The notes beneath the pieces were generated by a model, which saw only the letters and a list, made by a program, of their open reading frames with translations, searched no databases and had not been told where the DNA came from. From NCBI GenBank assembly GCA_963785765.1, contig CAWAWM010000005.1, positions 403,002 to 467,001 on the forward strand: a stretch of 64,000 bases of DNA, written 5' to 3'. This DNA is from DATBGO01 sp963785765 (GTDB lineage: Bacteria > Actinomycetota > Actinomycetes > Streptosporangiales > Streptosporangiaceae). This document shows positions 16,737 to 26,841 of this stretch, one piece after another. Position 1 is the stretch's first letter; the number at the start of each line of letters is the position of its first letter. The position numbers and the translations under genes are program-made.

Positions 16737-18121
16737 GCTCAATCCGCGGGTCATCCTGGCTGCGCACCGCCCAGGGGCTGGGTTCCGGACGGCGCGGAGC
16801 CGCGTACGGCAAGAACTCCTACGGTAAGGGCCCCGGTGGCAAGGCCTCCTACGGCAAGCTCGCGCCAGTCCGGCCGCCGAGCCAGCGCGCCACCGGCTAC
16901 GGCAAGCTGCCGCCGGTCCGGCCGCCCGGGCGTTGGCCGGGAGGCTCACCGCTCGGTCAGGAGGCGCCGCGCACGCCCCTGCTGCGCCGCCTGCTGTCCC
17001 GGCAGTCGCCGCTGCGCAAGCTGGACTATGTGCTGGTGGCCGCGGTGCTCGCGCTCAGCTTGGTCGGCACGCTGCTGGTCTGGTCGGCTACCCAGCCCGG
17101 CCTGCTCGCCTCGGGCGCCGACCCGCGGACCTACCTGTACAAGCAGCTGCTCAACATCGGGCTAGGGCTGATCTTCATGCTCACCGTGAGCCTGCTGGAC
17201 TACCGGCAGCTGCGCCTCTACGCGCCGTTCCTGTACGCCGCGTCCTGCCTCGGGCTGCTCGTCGTGCTGACCCCGCTGGGCAGCACGGTCAACGGTGCGC
17301 ATTCGTGGATCTCGCTGGTCAGCGGGTTTCAGATCGAGCCGTCCGAGTTCGCCAAGCTGGCCATCATCTTGATGTCCGCGATGTTCCTGGGCGAACTGCG
17401 GCAGTCCGATGCCAGGCCGCGGATGCGCGCCGTGGCCCGCACGGTGGTCTGCGCGGCCGTCCCCATCGGCCTGGTGGTGCTTGAGCCCGACCTTGGCGTG
17501 GTCATCTTGCTGCTCGTCTTGCTGGTGGGCCTCATCGCGCTATCCGGGATCCGGCTGTGGTGGCTGGCAGCCGTGCTGGCCAGCGGCACCCTCGTGGCCA
17601 TCGCCGCGCTGAAGCTGCACCTGCTGAAGGCCTATCAGCTCGGCCGGCTGACCTCGTTCGCCAACCCGTCGGCGGATCCCAGGGGCACCGGGTACAGCGC
17701 CGCCCAGGCCAAGATCGCGATTGGCTCCGGCGGCCTGACCGGCCAGGGCCTGTTCCACGGCCAGCTGATTGCCGGCAACTTCGTGCCTGAGCAGCACACC
17801 GACTTCATCTTCGCGGTGGCGGGCGAGGAACTCGGGTTCGTCGGCGCGGTGCTCATCATCGGACTGCTGGCCGTGGTGCTGCTGCGTGCCCTGCGGATCG
17901 CGGCCCGCGCTGATGACCAGTTCGGCATGCTGGTCGCGGCCGGCATCGCGATCTGGTTCGCCGTGCAATCGTTCATCAACATCGGGATGACGGTCGGGAT
18001 CATGCCGGTGACCGGCTTGCCGCTGCCGTTCGTGTCCTACGGAGGATCGGCGATCTTCGCCGACATGATCGCGATCGGCGCGCTGCAAGCGGTACACAAA
18101 CGCCACTCCGTCTTCAGCTGA
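16733..18121 (+). CDS. rodA: RodA peptidoglycan glycosyltransferase (SEDS family)
   Basis: Polytopic SEDS enzyme that polymerises lipid II together with PBP2. The SEDS core starts near residue 100 (KLDYVLVAAVLALSLVG). It includes NGAHSWISL, the QIEPSEFAKLAIIL signature, EPDLGVVILLL, GSGGLTGQGLFHGQ and FVPEQHTDFIFAVAGEELGFVG, then GLPLPFVSYGGSA. The first ~95 residues are unusual: Gly/Lys/Pro/Arg-rich with YGK repeats (AAYGKNSYGK, SYGKL, GYGKL) and two PVRPP motifs, probably cytoplasmic. The ATG at 16733 overlaps the mrdA stop. The gene ends the mre operon and meets the DUF1707 gene tail to tail 24 bp later. Confidence 0.94.
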   Translation: MSSIRGSSWLRTAQGLGSGRRGAAYGKNSYGKGPGGKASYGKLAPVRPPSQRATGYGKLPPVRPPGRWPGGSPLGQEAPRTPLLRRLLSRQSPLRKLDYVLVAAVLALSLVGTLLVWSATQPGLLASGADPRTYLYKQLLNIGLGLIFMLTVSLLDYRQLRLYAPFLYAASCLGLLVVLTPLGSTVNGAHSWISLVSGFQIEPSEFAKLAIILMSAMFLGELRQSDARPRMRAVARTVVCAAVPIGLVVLEPDLGVVILLLVLLVGLIALSGIRLWWLAAVLASGTLVAIAALKLHLLKAYQLGRLTSFANPSADPRGTGYSAAQAKIAIGSGGLTGQGLFHGQLIAGNFVPEQHTDFIFAVAGEELGFVGAVLIIGLLAVVLLRALRIAARADDQFGMLVAAGIAIWFAVQSFINIGMTVGIMPVTGLPLPFVSYGGSAIFADMIAIGALQAVHKRHSVFS

Positions 18122-18144
18122 CGTTGGCTGACCCTGACCCGGCA

Positions 18145-18747
18145 TCAGCTCGCCTGGCGCGCCGGCGCATCAGCCAGTCCGGGTGCGGTGACCGCGCCGC
18201 AGAGCACGTCGCAGCGGACCACGATCACCGGCGCCCCGGGCTGCGGCTCACCGCGCAGTTCCGAGGACTTGGCGCCGAGCACGGCCCGGCCGGTCATGCT
18301 CACGTCGACCCCGTCGGGCACAGAGATGGTCACCGTCCCGAACCTGACGGTCGCGTCGATGGTCGTGACATGCTGCCCGATGACCGCCTGCTGCATCTCC
18401 AGGTGGCAGTCGCCCAGCACCGAGCGGACCGCCAGGTGCGGCGGCACGATCCAGGGGCCGTTGCGTGATTCGTTGCCCAGTACCGCGGTGATCTCCTCGG
18501 GGATCGCCGCGGCACTGCCGTGCGGCGTGGCGGCCAGGCCGGCCGGGGGCAGGTCCGTGGTCAGGCTGGCCAGGTCACCGAGCGTGACCGCGGCGAGAGC
18601 GGCCTCGCTTCGCTGCGAGTACTCCGCCAGGCTGAGCCGCCCCTCCGCGCTGGCGGCGGCGAGGGCCTCGACTGTCCGGTCCCGGTCCCCGTCCGATGCG
18701 CGCACCAGGCTGGCCCCGGGCTCGGCGTCCTTACTGTCGGGGCCCAC
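18145..18747 (-). CDS. DUF1707 protein with LiaF-like C-terminal domain
   Basis: A 200-residue soluble protein. The N-terminal half matches DUF1707 (RASDGDRDRTVEALAAASAEGRLSLAEYSQRSEAAL), a short helical module common in actinobacteria. The C-terminal half (AVLGNESRNGPWIVP...VLGDCHLEM...IDATVRFGTVTISVPDGVDV) resembles the beta-rich cell-wall-active antibiotic response domain of LiaF proteins. I chose the GTG at 18747, with GGGAGG just upstream; an ATG at 18795 would add 16 residues. Envelope-stress sensing is the known role of LiaF domains; it is only a suggestion here. It lies convergent to rodA. Confidence 0.8.
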   Translation of the reverse strand: MGPDSKDAEPGASLVRASDGDRDRTVEALAAASAEGRLSLAEYSQRSEAALAAVTLGDLASLTTDLPPAGLAATPHGSAAAIPEEITAVLGNESRNGPWIVPPHLAVRSVLGDCHLEMQQAVIGQHVTTIDATVRFGTVTISVPDGVDVSMTGRAVLGAKSSELRGEPQPGAPVIVVRCDVLCGAVTAPGLADAPARQAS

Positions 18748-18826
18748 GCTGCCTCCCGGAGCTAGCCGCTGATCGCTGCCCAATAGCGGCAACATGATGG
18801 AACTGCTCGATGGCCTGGAGGTGGCA

Positions 18827-19780
18827 CTAGTCGGGCGGGGCGTGGGCGGCGGTGCGGGCCTGGGCCGAGGCCGGCTCGAGCGTGCTTGCTGGCTCCGTGG
18901 GTGACTTCGTGTTGCGCCTGGTCAGCCACGCCTGGGCGGCCCAGACAGCGGCGCCGGCCACCAGGACGGCGGCCAGGACCCAGCCCAGCGCGGTCGTCCC
19001 GAGCCCGATGTACTTCAGGCCTGACGCGAAGATCACGAAGGTGATGACCGGCCTGATGTAGCGGTCGGGGGCATGCGAGGACAAGTACGAGCCGAGCAGG
19101 ACGGCGGGGACACTACCGATGACCAGCGAAGTCGTCACCGACAGCTCGACGTGGCCGAAGGCGAGCGCGCCGAGAGCGGCCGCCAGGGTGAGCGGCACGG
19201 CCTGGGTGAGGTCGGTGCCCACCAGCTGGCTGGCGCCGATCATCGGGTACAAGAACAGCAGCAGCACGATCATTAGCGATCCTGAGCCGACCGACGTCAT
19301 CCCCACGATGACGCCGCCCACCATCCCGATCAGCACCGTGGGCAGGGGCCGCACGGGAACATTCGCCACCGTGCCCTGGCGGCGGTGGCCGCCGCGCACG
19401 TCCAGGACAAAGCGCAGCACCATGGCGGCGGCTCCGGTCAGGAGCGCCGCGCCCAGGGCGGTCTCAACCCGCTGCTGGGCTGCGCCGCCGTCGCCGATGA
19501 GGTGCAGCAGGTAGGCACCGGCGAACGCCATCGGCACCGAGCCGAGCACCATCCAGCCGACCATTCTGAGGTTGACCGTCCCCTTGCGCAGGTGTACGGC
19601 GGCGCCGAACGGCCGCATCACCACCGCGGCAACCAGGTCGCTGGAGATGGCGGTCGATGGCTTCACGCCGAAGAGCAGGATCAGCATCGGGGTCATGAGC
19701 GCCCCGCCGCCGGCTCCGGTCAGGCCGACGAGCAGCCCGACCACGGCACTACCGAGCACGATGTAGGGGTCGACGTGCAA
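18827..19780 (-). CDS. TSUP/TauE-SafE family membrane permease
   Basis: A 317-residue protein with about eight membrane helices arranged as two halves. It shows the repeated family glycine motifs GLTGAGGGALMTPMLILLFG and, in the second half, GMTSVGSGSLMIVLLLFLYP. Members export or import sulfite, sulfonates or sulfur-containing acids; the substrate here is not visible. I chose the TTG at 19780 because GGAGGTGA lies 7 nt upstream and the first helix starts directly after it. An ATG at 19957 would add 59 hydrophilic residues of low quality. The C-terminal ~30 residues are polar. No partner gene nearby indicates the substrate. Confidence 0.82.
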   Translation of the reverse strand: MHVDPYIVLGSAVVGLLVGLTGAGGGALMTPMLILLFGVKPSTAISSDLVAAVVMRPFGAAVHLRKGTVNLRMVGWMVLGSVPMAFAGAYLLHLIGDGGAAQQRVETALGAALLTGAAAMVLRFVLDVRGGHRRQGTVANVPVRPLPTVLIGMVGGVIVGMTSVGSGSLMIVLLLFLYPMIGASQLVGTDLTQAVPLTLAAALGALAFGHVELSVTTSLVIGSVPAVLLGSYLSSHAPDRYIRPVITFVIFASGLKYIGLGTTALGWVLAAVLVAGAAVWAAQAWLTRRNTKSPTEPASTLEPASAQARTAAHAPPD

Positions 19781-20064
19781 ATCGTCACCTCCGGATGGGC
19801 TGCTGCCTGGCGGGCTGTCGTGAGTCGCGGAGTCGGCGGGTAGCTGGCTGGGATGCCAGGCCGGGCGGCTGGCTCGGGCGCCGGGTCGAGCTGCTGCCGG
19901 GCGGGCCGGGCAGCCCGGCCAGCCTGGATTGCGGCTCAGCGAGTAAGTCTGCCCCATGCGCGAGCCAGTATCCTACCTTCCCGGCATGATCCGTATGCTT
20001 AGGGCCGGTATCTGGCTGCGGATACCTGCTGCGGCGCCGCGTCGTGGCCGCGCCATCGCATCGG

Positions 20065-20070
20065 TACGCT
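20065..20070 (+). promoter_or_regulatory. -10 element for a leaderless radical-SAM gene mRNA
   Basis: TACGCT ends 6 nt before the ATG at 20077, so the transcript would start on the start codon. There is no Shine-Dalgarno sequence in front of this ATG. Confidence 0.45.
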
Positions 20071-20076
20071 GTAACG

Positions 20077-22116
20077 ATGCCAGTGCAGTCGGTGTACCCG
20101 CAGCTCGAACCGCTGCTGCCAGCGGTCCGCAAGCCGGTCCAGTATGTGGGCGGCGAGCTGAACTCGGTCGTCAAGGACTGGGACGCCGCCGAAGTGCGGT
20201 GGGCGCTGATGTACCCGGACGCCTATGAGGTCGGCGTCCCGAACCAGGGCGTCCAGATCCTCTACGAGGTGCTCAACGGCTGCGACGGGGTGCTGGCCGA
20301 GCGCACCTATAGCGTCTGGCCTGACCTCGAGGAACTGATGCGCGCCGAGCGGGTGCCGCAGTTCACCGTGGACGCGCACCGGCCGGTCCGGGCCTTCGAC
20401 GTGCTCGGCGTCAGTTTCGCGACCGAACTCGGGTACACCAACCTGCTGACCGCTCTCGACCTGGCCGGGATACCGCTGTCCGCGGCAGAGCGGGGCGATA
20501 ACGACCCGCTGGTGCTGGCCGGCGGCCACGCCGCGTTCAATCCGGAGCCGATCGCCGAGTTCATCGACGGCGCTGTGCTGGGCGACGGCGAGCAGGCCGT
20601 GCTGGCGATCACCGGCATCATCAGGGCCTGGAAGCGCGAGGGCAGGCCGGGCGGCCGTGACGGGCTGCTGACCCGGCTGGCCACCATGGGCGGGGTGTAC
20701 GTACCGCGCTTCTACGACGTCGACTACGGGCCGGACGGGCAGATCAGCCGGGTGGCGCCGAACCGGCCAGGCATCCCGCGGGCGGTCGCCAAGCACACCG
20801 TGATGGACCTGGACTCCTGGCCGTATCCGCGCAAGCCGCTGGTGCCGGTGGCGGAGTCGGTGCATGAGCGGTTCAGCGTGGAGATCTTCCGTGGCTGCAC
20901 CAGGGGCTGCCGGTTCTGCCAGGCCGGGATGATCACCCGGCCGGTGCGGGAGCGGTCCATCACCGCGATCGGCGAGATGGTGGATACCGGGCTGGCGGCG
21001 AGCGGTTTTTCCGAGGTCGGGCTGCTCTCGCTGTCCAGCGCTGACCACAGCGAGATCAATGACATCGCGACCGGCCTGGCGGACAGGTACGAGGGCACCA
21101 ACACCGGGCTGTCGCTCCCATCCACCCGGGTCGACGCGTTCAACGTCACCCTGGCCGACGAGCTGAGCAGGAACGGACGGCGGTCCGGGCTGACGTTCGC
21201 CCCGGAGGGCGGGACCGACCGGATCCGCCGGGTGATCAACAAGATGGTCACCGAGGACGACCTGATCCAGACCGTCACCACCGCGTACGCCAGCGGCTGG
21301 CGGCAGGTCAAGCTCTACTTCATGTGCGGGCTGCCCACCGAGACCGATGAGGACGTGCTGGCGATCGCGCGGGTCGCCCGGCGGGTGATCGAGGCGGGCC
21401 GGAAGGCGACCGGCCGGCGCGACATCCGCTGCACGGTGTCGATCGGGGCGTTCGTGCCCAAGCCGCACACGCCGTTCCAGTGGGCAGGCCAGTGCGGCCA
21501 CGAGACGGTCGATGCCCGGCTGCGGGCGCTCGGCCAGGCACTGCGAGCCGACCGGAACTACGGTAAGGCGATCGGCTTCAGGTACCACGACGGCCAGCCG
21601 TCGGCGGTCGAGGGCCTGCTGTCCCGCGGTGACCGGCGGGTCGCCAAGGTGATCAGGGCGGCCTGGCAGGACGGCGCTAGGTTCGATGGCTGGAGCGAGT
21701 ACTTCAGCTACGACCGCTGGGCACGGTGCGCCGCCGAGGCGCTGGCTCCCGACGGCATCGACCTGGCCTGGTTCACCACTAGGGAGCGCGGTTACGGTGA
21801 GGTGCTGCCCTGGGACCACCTCGACGCCGGGCTCGACCGCGACTGGCTGTGGCAGGACTGGCTGGCGGCCATCGACCCGGCGGGCGCGGCCGAGGTCGAG
21901 GACTGCCGCTGGACACCCTGCTTCGAATGCGGCGTCTGCCCGGCGATGGGCACCGAGATCGAGACCGGCCCGACCGGGGCGAAAATGCTTCCCCTGACGG
22001 TGGCGGCCGGTCCGGTGCCGGTGGCCGCAGGTCCGGCGCGGGCGCCGGCCGGGGGAATGAGCGGGACTACGCCGGGTGTTTCAGTTGCGGATGAAGCAAC
22101 AGGAAACGGGGCGTAG
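20077..22116 (+). CDS. B12-binding-domain/radical SAM protein (TIGR03960 type)
   Basis: A 679-residue protein with an N-terminal cobalamin-binding-like domain (ALMYPDAYEVGVPNQGVQILYEVLN) and a radical SAM core with the CX3CX2C cluster motif GCTRGCRFCQAG near 22% of the gene-encoded core. FAPEGGTDRIRRVINK and the C-terminal Cys-rich stretch CFECGVC are also present. The family is found next to a DUF2344 protein and RNase E/G in actinobacteria and other phyla; the split pair is often fused. Its chemistry is not established; RNA modification or ribosomal protein modification are proposals. I chose the ATG at 20077 over one at 20044 because of the leaderless promoter spacing. The stop abuts the DUF2344 gene. 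Confidence 0.9.
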   Translation: MPVQSVYPQLEPLLPAVRKPVQYVGGELNSVVKDWDAAEVRWALMYPDAYEVGVPNQGVQILYEVLNGCDGVLAERTYSVWPDLEELMRAERVPQFTVDAHRPVRAFDVLGVSFATELGYTNLLTALDLAGIPLSAAERGDNDPLVLAGGHAAFNPEPIAEFIDGAVLGDGEQAVLAITGIIRAWKREGRPGGRDGLLTRLATMGGVYVPRFYDVDYGPDGQISRVAPNRPGIPRAVAKHTVMDLDSWPYPRKPLVPVAESVHERFSVEIFRGCTRGCRFCQAGMITRPVRERSITAIGEMVDTGLAASGFSEVGLLSLSSADHSEINDIATGLADRYEGTNTGLSLPSTRVDAFNVTLADELSRNGRRSGLTFAPEGGTDRIRRVINKMVTEDDLIQTVTTAYASGWRQVKLYFMCGLPTETDEDVLAIARVARRVIEAGRKATGRRDIRCTVSIGAFVPKPHTPFQWAGQCGHETVDARLRALGQALRADRNYGKAIGFRYHDGQPSAVEGLLSRGDRRVAKVIRAAWQDGARFDGWSEYFSYDRWARCAAEALAPDGIDLAWFTTRERGYGEVLPWDHLDAGLDRDWLWQDWLAAIDPAGAAEVEDCRWTPCFECGVCPAMGTEIETGPTGAKMLPLTVAAGPVPVAAGPARAPAGGMSGTTPGVSVADEATGNGA

Positions 22117-23001
22117 ATGCAGCGTCCTGCGCCGTCCGGCCCGCCCCCGGCACCGGTGGCCCAGCGATTGGTGATCCGGTACGCTAAACGTGGCAGGATG
22201 CGTTTTGCGAGCCACAGGGACATCGCGCGGGCTGTCGAGCGGGGAGTTCGGAAGGCAGGGTTGCCCGTCGCTTATTCGGCGGGGTTCTCGCCGCACCCGA
22301 AGATTTCTTATTCGGGCGGTGCCACGACTGGCACCGCGAGTGAGGCTGAGTACCTGGAGATCTCGCTGACGGGCGCATGCGCCGCAGCAGAAGTGCGGGA
22401 CAGGCTGGACGCGGCCCTGCCGGACGGGATCGACGTGACCGAGGTATTTGACCTGGCAGACGCGACAGACGGGCTTGCGCTCGAGGCGTCTGAGTGGCGG
22501 GTGGTGCTGCCAGGCGTTGGGCCGGGCGACGCGGCCCGGGCGGTGCAGGCGTTCCTGGCCGCGGACAGTGCCCCGGTCGATCGCCTGACCAGCAAGGGGA
22601 CTCGGCGGCTTGATACCAGGCCCGCCGTGCTCGAGCTGGAGCTTGACCGGCGTGCCGGTGAAGAGCAGGACGCCGGGTGTGCGATACTTCGAATGGTTGT
22701 TCGGCACATGACACCTGCCGTCCGACCCGATGACATCCTGGCCGCGCTCGGCCACCTAGCGGCCCTCGCGCCGTCGTCTCCTCCACTGGTGACGCGGCTG
22801 GCGCAGGGGCCGATCGGCATGGCGCCCGCTGCCGCGGGGATCAACGTTCCGGGTTCACCCGGATCCGCTGGATCCTCCGGGCTGGCTGGGCCCTCCGGGC
22901 CCGTGCCGCCCGCTGCGGTAGCGCCCTCGCCGTCCGGGCTGAGCGCGACACAGGGACAAGAAAAGGCAACGCGCCGGGAAGCGGAGGCATCGCAGAGATG
23001 A
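22117..23001 (+). CDS. DUF2344 protein (TIGR03936), partner of the radical SAM gene
   Basis: A 294-residue protein. The first ~230 residues match the family: LVIRYAKRGRMRFASHRDIARAVERGVRKAGLPVAYS..., the FSPHPKISYS motif, and EAEYLEISL. The last ~60 residues are a Gly/Ser/Pro-rich linker (GSPGSAGSSGLAGPSGP) ending in a basic tail. The start ATG follows the previous stop with no gap, so the two are translated together. The family partners TIGR03960 radical SAM proteins; its reaction is unknown. rne follows 99 bp later. Confidence 0.9.
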   Translation: MQRPAPSGPPPAPVAQRLVIRYAKRGRMRFASHRDIARAVERGVRKAGLPVAYSAGFSPHPKISYSGGATTGTASEAEYLEISLTGACAAAEVRDRLDAALPDGIDVTEVFDLADATDGLALEASEWRVVLPGVGPGDAARAVQAFLAADSAPVDRLTSKGTRRLDTRPAVLELELDRRAGEEQDAGCAILRMVVRHMTPAVRPDDILAALGHLAALAPSSPPLVTRLAQGPIGMAPAAAGINVPGSPGSAGSSGLAGPSGPVPPAAVAPSPSGLSATQGQEKATRREAEASQR

Positions 23002-23100
23002 ACACCGCACCAGTGAGCGCGTACGAACAGCTCCCGTGTGGCGCAGCGGACCGGGACTCCGGCTCGCGCGCCCGGGAGCCTGACGGGAGAGATTGCCCGG

Positions 23101-26100
23101 ATGCTCGAGAGCGAGCGATACAACACGGATTCAGACAACGAGGGCTCGGCTAGCAATAGCCGGTCCCCTGACGTAACAGGCGCTGAAGTAACAGGCGCCC
23201 CGGCCGCGGCTGGTCACGGGGCAGACGTCCCTGCTGGCGCGGCCGAGCCCGGCCAGGAAGGGGCTGGACCCGGCCGGCGGCTGCTCCGGCGGGCCCGCAA
23301 GGCCGTGGTCCGGCCAGCCGGGCCGCCCGGGGGAGACGCAGCCAGCCCTGATGCGGGCGAGGCCGAGGCCGGCCCGCGAGTGCAGCCAGCTGCGGACCCA
23401 GGTGCGGGTACTGCGGAGCAGCCGGCCGCCCGGGCGGGCGGTGCGCCGGCTAGGCGCCGCCGCTCGGCCAGCCGGCCCGCAGCCGCGGCCCGAAGGAGCC
23501 CAGCCCGAAGGAGCCCAGCCCGCGGCTGCTCAGTCCGCGGCTGCTCAGTCCGCGGTGGCTCAGCCGGCTTCGGCTGCCCAGGCCTCGGCGGCTCAGCCGG
23601 CTTCGGCGCCGTCTGCGGCGGATTCTGGGCCAGGCGGCGATCGGTCGGCGGCCGTCCCGGCACCTGAGTTCACTCTCTCGGCCCAGGCCGCTCCGGCAGC
23701 GATGTTCCAGCCGCCGGTGGTCATCTTCCAGCCGCCGGACCTGGCCGCCGGCCAGACGCCTGCCCGAGACGCACCCGGCCGCGGCGGCCGGGACGCGCCC
23801 GCGGACGGGGCCGGGGACTCGGGCGGATCTGCCCGGCGCCGGACCAGGTCGGGGCGGGGAAGCGGCACGGGCGGCGGACCGGCCGACGACGGCAGGCCGG
23901 CGGACGGAGGCAACGGAGCTCGCCGGTCCGGTGACGGTGCTGAGCGGGCCGACGACGAGAGTCCCGCCGGCGCGGGACCGGACGGCGAAGCAGAGGCCAG
24001 CGGGCCAGCGGGCCGCCGCAGGCGGCGCGGCGGCCGGGGTCATGCCAAGGGCCGCGGCGGAGCCGAGGACGGAGCGGACGACGCTACCTCCGCCGAGGAC
24101 GACCGGGACGGGAACGCCGCGGGCGCGCGCGACTCGGCCGAGACGGACGGGCCGGACGGCGACGACGCGGATGGCGGATCGGAGCCGCCCGCGCGCCGGC
24201 GCAGGCGCAGGCGGCGCAGCGGATCGGGCGGCGACACCGATGCGCTCTCGTCCGACGACCCGCCGAACACGGTGGTCCACGTCCGGGCGCCGCGCACCGC
24301 GGCCGAGGAAGCGGCCGGCGACGTCCGGTCGATCAAGGGCTCGACCCGGCTTGAGGCCAAGCGGCAGCGGCGCCGGGAGGGACGTGAATCCGGCCGGCGC
24401 AGGCCGCCGATCATCACCGAGTCCGAGTTCCTGGCCCGCCGTGAGGCAGTCGACCGGGTCATGGTCGTGCGGCAGACCGGCGACCGGACCCAGATCGCCG
24501 TCATGGAAGACGGGGTCCTCGTCGAGCACTACGTGGACAAGGCCAGCCATCAGTCCTACGTCGGCAATGTCTACCTCGGCAAGGTGCAGAATGTGCTGCC
24601 CTCGATGGAGGCGGCCTTCGTCGACATCGGCAAGGGCCGGAATGCCGTCCTCTACGCAGGCGAGGTCAACTTCGACGCCAGCGGCCTGGAGGGCGAGTCC
24701 AAGCGGATCGAGTCGGCGCTCAAATCCGGCCAGTCAATCCTGGTCCAGGCCACCAAGGACCCGATCGGCCACAAGGGTGCCCGGCTGACCAGCCAGGTGA
24801 GCCTGCCTGGCCGGTATCTCGTTTACGTGCCCGGCGCATCGATGACCGGCATCAGCCGCAAGCTGCCCGACACCGAGCGGACCCGGCTCAAGCAGATCCT
24901 CAAGCAGGTCATGCCGGAAAACGCGGGAGTCATCGTGCGGACCGCCGCGGAGGGCGCGGCGGAGGAAGAACTGGCCCGCGACGTCAAGCGGCTGGCGGCC
25001 CAGTGGGAGGCGATCGAGCAGAAGGCCAAGTCGGCGACCGCGCCCGCGCTGCTGTACAGCGAACCGGATCTGACGATCCGCGTGGTCAGGGACATTTTTA
25101 ACGAGGACTTCACCAAGCTGGTCATCGCGAGTGACGGCGAGTGGGACATCGTGGACGAGTACGTCCGGTATGTGGCCCCGCACCTTGCTGACCGGCTGGA
25201 GCGATGGACCGGCGAGCACGACGTTTTCGAGGCGTACCGGATCGACGAGCAGATCGCCAAGGCGCTGGAGCGCAAGGTGTGGCTGCCGAGCGGCGGCTCG
25301 CTGGTCATCGATACCACCGAGGCGATGACGGTCATCGACGTCAACACCGGCAAGTTCACCGGTCAGGGCGGGAACCTGGAGCAGACGGTTACCCGCAACA
25401 ACCTGGAGGCTGCCGAAGAGATCGTGCGGCAGCTGCGGGTCCGGGACGTCGGCGGCATCATTGTGATCGACTTCATCGACATGGTGCTGGAGAGCAACCG
25501 GGATCTGGTGCTGCGGCGGCTGCTCGAATGCCTGGCCCGCGACCGGACCAAGCATCAGGTGGCCGAGGTCACCTCCCTTGGACTAGTGCAGATGACCAGG
25601 AAGCGGGTCGGGTCGGGCCTGCTTGAGGCATTTTCGGTGCCGTGTGAACACTGCGGCGGGCGGGGCGTGCTCATCTCCCATGAGCCGGTCGATCATGCGC
25701 CAGCGGTCAATCAGCGCGGCCGGTCCGGGGACGACCGGTCCAGGGATGACCGGTCCAAGGATGACCGGTCCAAGGATGACCGGTCCGGCGGCCGGGGGAG
25801 AGGGCGATCTCGCGGGGGCGAGGCGCGTGCGGACGAGGCCCGCACCGGCGACAGTGACGGTGACGAGGACAGCGGGAGCGCAACCGAGACGGCCGGGCCA
25901 GCGAAGCGGTCGAGGTCCGCCTCGGCCAGGGCCAAGGCAGCTCAGGCCAAGGCGGACCAGGCCCGTTCTGGCCAGGATCAGGCTGGCCAGGCCAAGACGG
26001 ACCAGGATCGGGCCGAGCAGGATCAGGCCGAGCAGGGCCGGGCCGGCCAGGACGAGGCGTCCCAGGGTGGCGAGCAGGCGACCGGACGGCAGGCCAGCCC

Positions 26101-26335
26101 GGACGGTGCGCAGCCCGGCGGCGGACAGGTCAGTGACGCGCAGACTAGTGGTGCGCAGACTAGTGGCGCGCAGGTCAGTGGCGCGCAGGCCGAGCAGCGC
26201 CCGTCGTCGGGCGGACGGGGCCGGCGCCGGGGTCCGGCCCGGCGGGAGCAGGCCCCGCCCGCGGCGGAGCACACCGGGGCCGCGGACGGTGCCGGAGCGG
26301 GTCAGGGACAGGATGCGGAACCGGCGGCGGTATGA
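23101..26335 (+). CDS. rne: Ribonuclease E/G, with a frame shift in the N-terminal low-complexity region near 23455-23490
   Basis: Endoribonuclease of the RNA degradosome, cytoplasmic. The actinobacterial-type N-terminus starts at ATG 23101 (MLESERYNTDSDNEG, GGGAGAG upstream) and includes RRLLRRARKAVVRPAGPP. Around 23455-23490 the frame changes by +1 (one extra or two missing bases); from there QPRPEGAQPEGAQ leads into the catalytic half. The core has the S1 domain (YVGNVYLGKVQNVLPSMEAAFVDIG), catalytic Asp residues in TVIDVNTG and VIDFIDM, and the zinc-link CEHCGGRG. The C-terminal ~200 residues are disordered, with DDRSK, QA/QD and QTSGA repeats that could serve as a partner scaffold. The repaired length is 1077 residues. 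The break lies in repeats, so error is likely. Confidence 0.9.
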
Positions 26336-26498
26336 GGCCGCTGCGGTCTGATACTCTTTGAGGTCGGCGCATCAGGCGAGTTCGGTGGGAATACGTCACC
26401 GGATGCTCGTCCGTAACGCAGGCGAGCCCGTTCGCGCCGGTGTCGAACGACTCCGCGGATCTCGCGGCGGGCCCGCACAAGGGAGAGAGAGTACTTCG

Positions 26499-26840
26499 GT
26501 GTACGCGATTGTGCGCTGTGGCGGCAGGCAGGAGAGGGCGTCGGTGGACGACGTCCTGACCGTGGACAAGCTCGCCGGTGAGGTGGGCGCCAAGATCAAG
26601 CTGGCGCCCGTTCTCGTGGTCGACGACGACGAGGTCATCAGCGACCCCGCCGAGCTCGGCCGGTACGAGATCACCGCTGAGATCGTCGGCGCGGCCAGCG
26701 GCCCCAAGATCAACATGATCCACTACAAGAACAAGACCGGCTACCGTCGCCGGATGGGTCACCGGCAGAAGTACACGCAGGTGAAGATCACCGGTATCAG
26801 CGACGGTAAGGCCCGCGCCAGCTCGAGGAAGAAGGGCTGA
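26499..26840 (+). CDS. rplU: 50S ribosomal protein L21
   Basis: A 113-residue ribosomal protein that binds 23S rRNA domain V. The start MYAIVRCGGRQERASVDD is typical, as is KIKLAPVLVVDDDEVISDP and the basic end YRRRMGHRQKYTQVKITGI. The GTG at 26499 follows GGGAGAGAGA. A 163-bp gap after rne probably holds its promoter; TACTCT at 26353-26358 is one weak candidate. rpmA starts 1 nt after its stop. Confidence 0.97.
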   Translation: MYAIVRCGGRQERASVDDVLTVDKLAGEVGAKIKLAPVLVVDDDEVISDPAELGRYEITAEIVGAASGPKINMIHYKNKTGYRRRMGHRQKYTQVKITGISDGKARASSRKKG

Positions 26841-26841
26841 G

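Noticed and set aside
22998..23151. 51-codon frame overlapping the DUF2344 stop
   Set aside because: It lies across the rne start in another frame and has no recognisable content.
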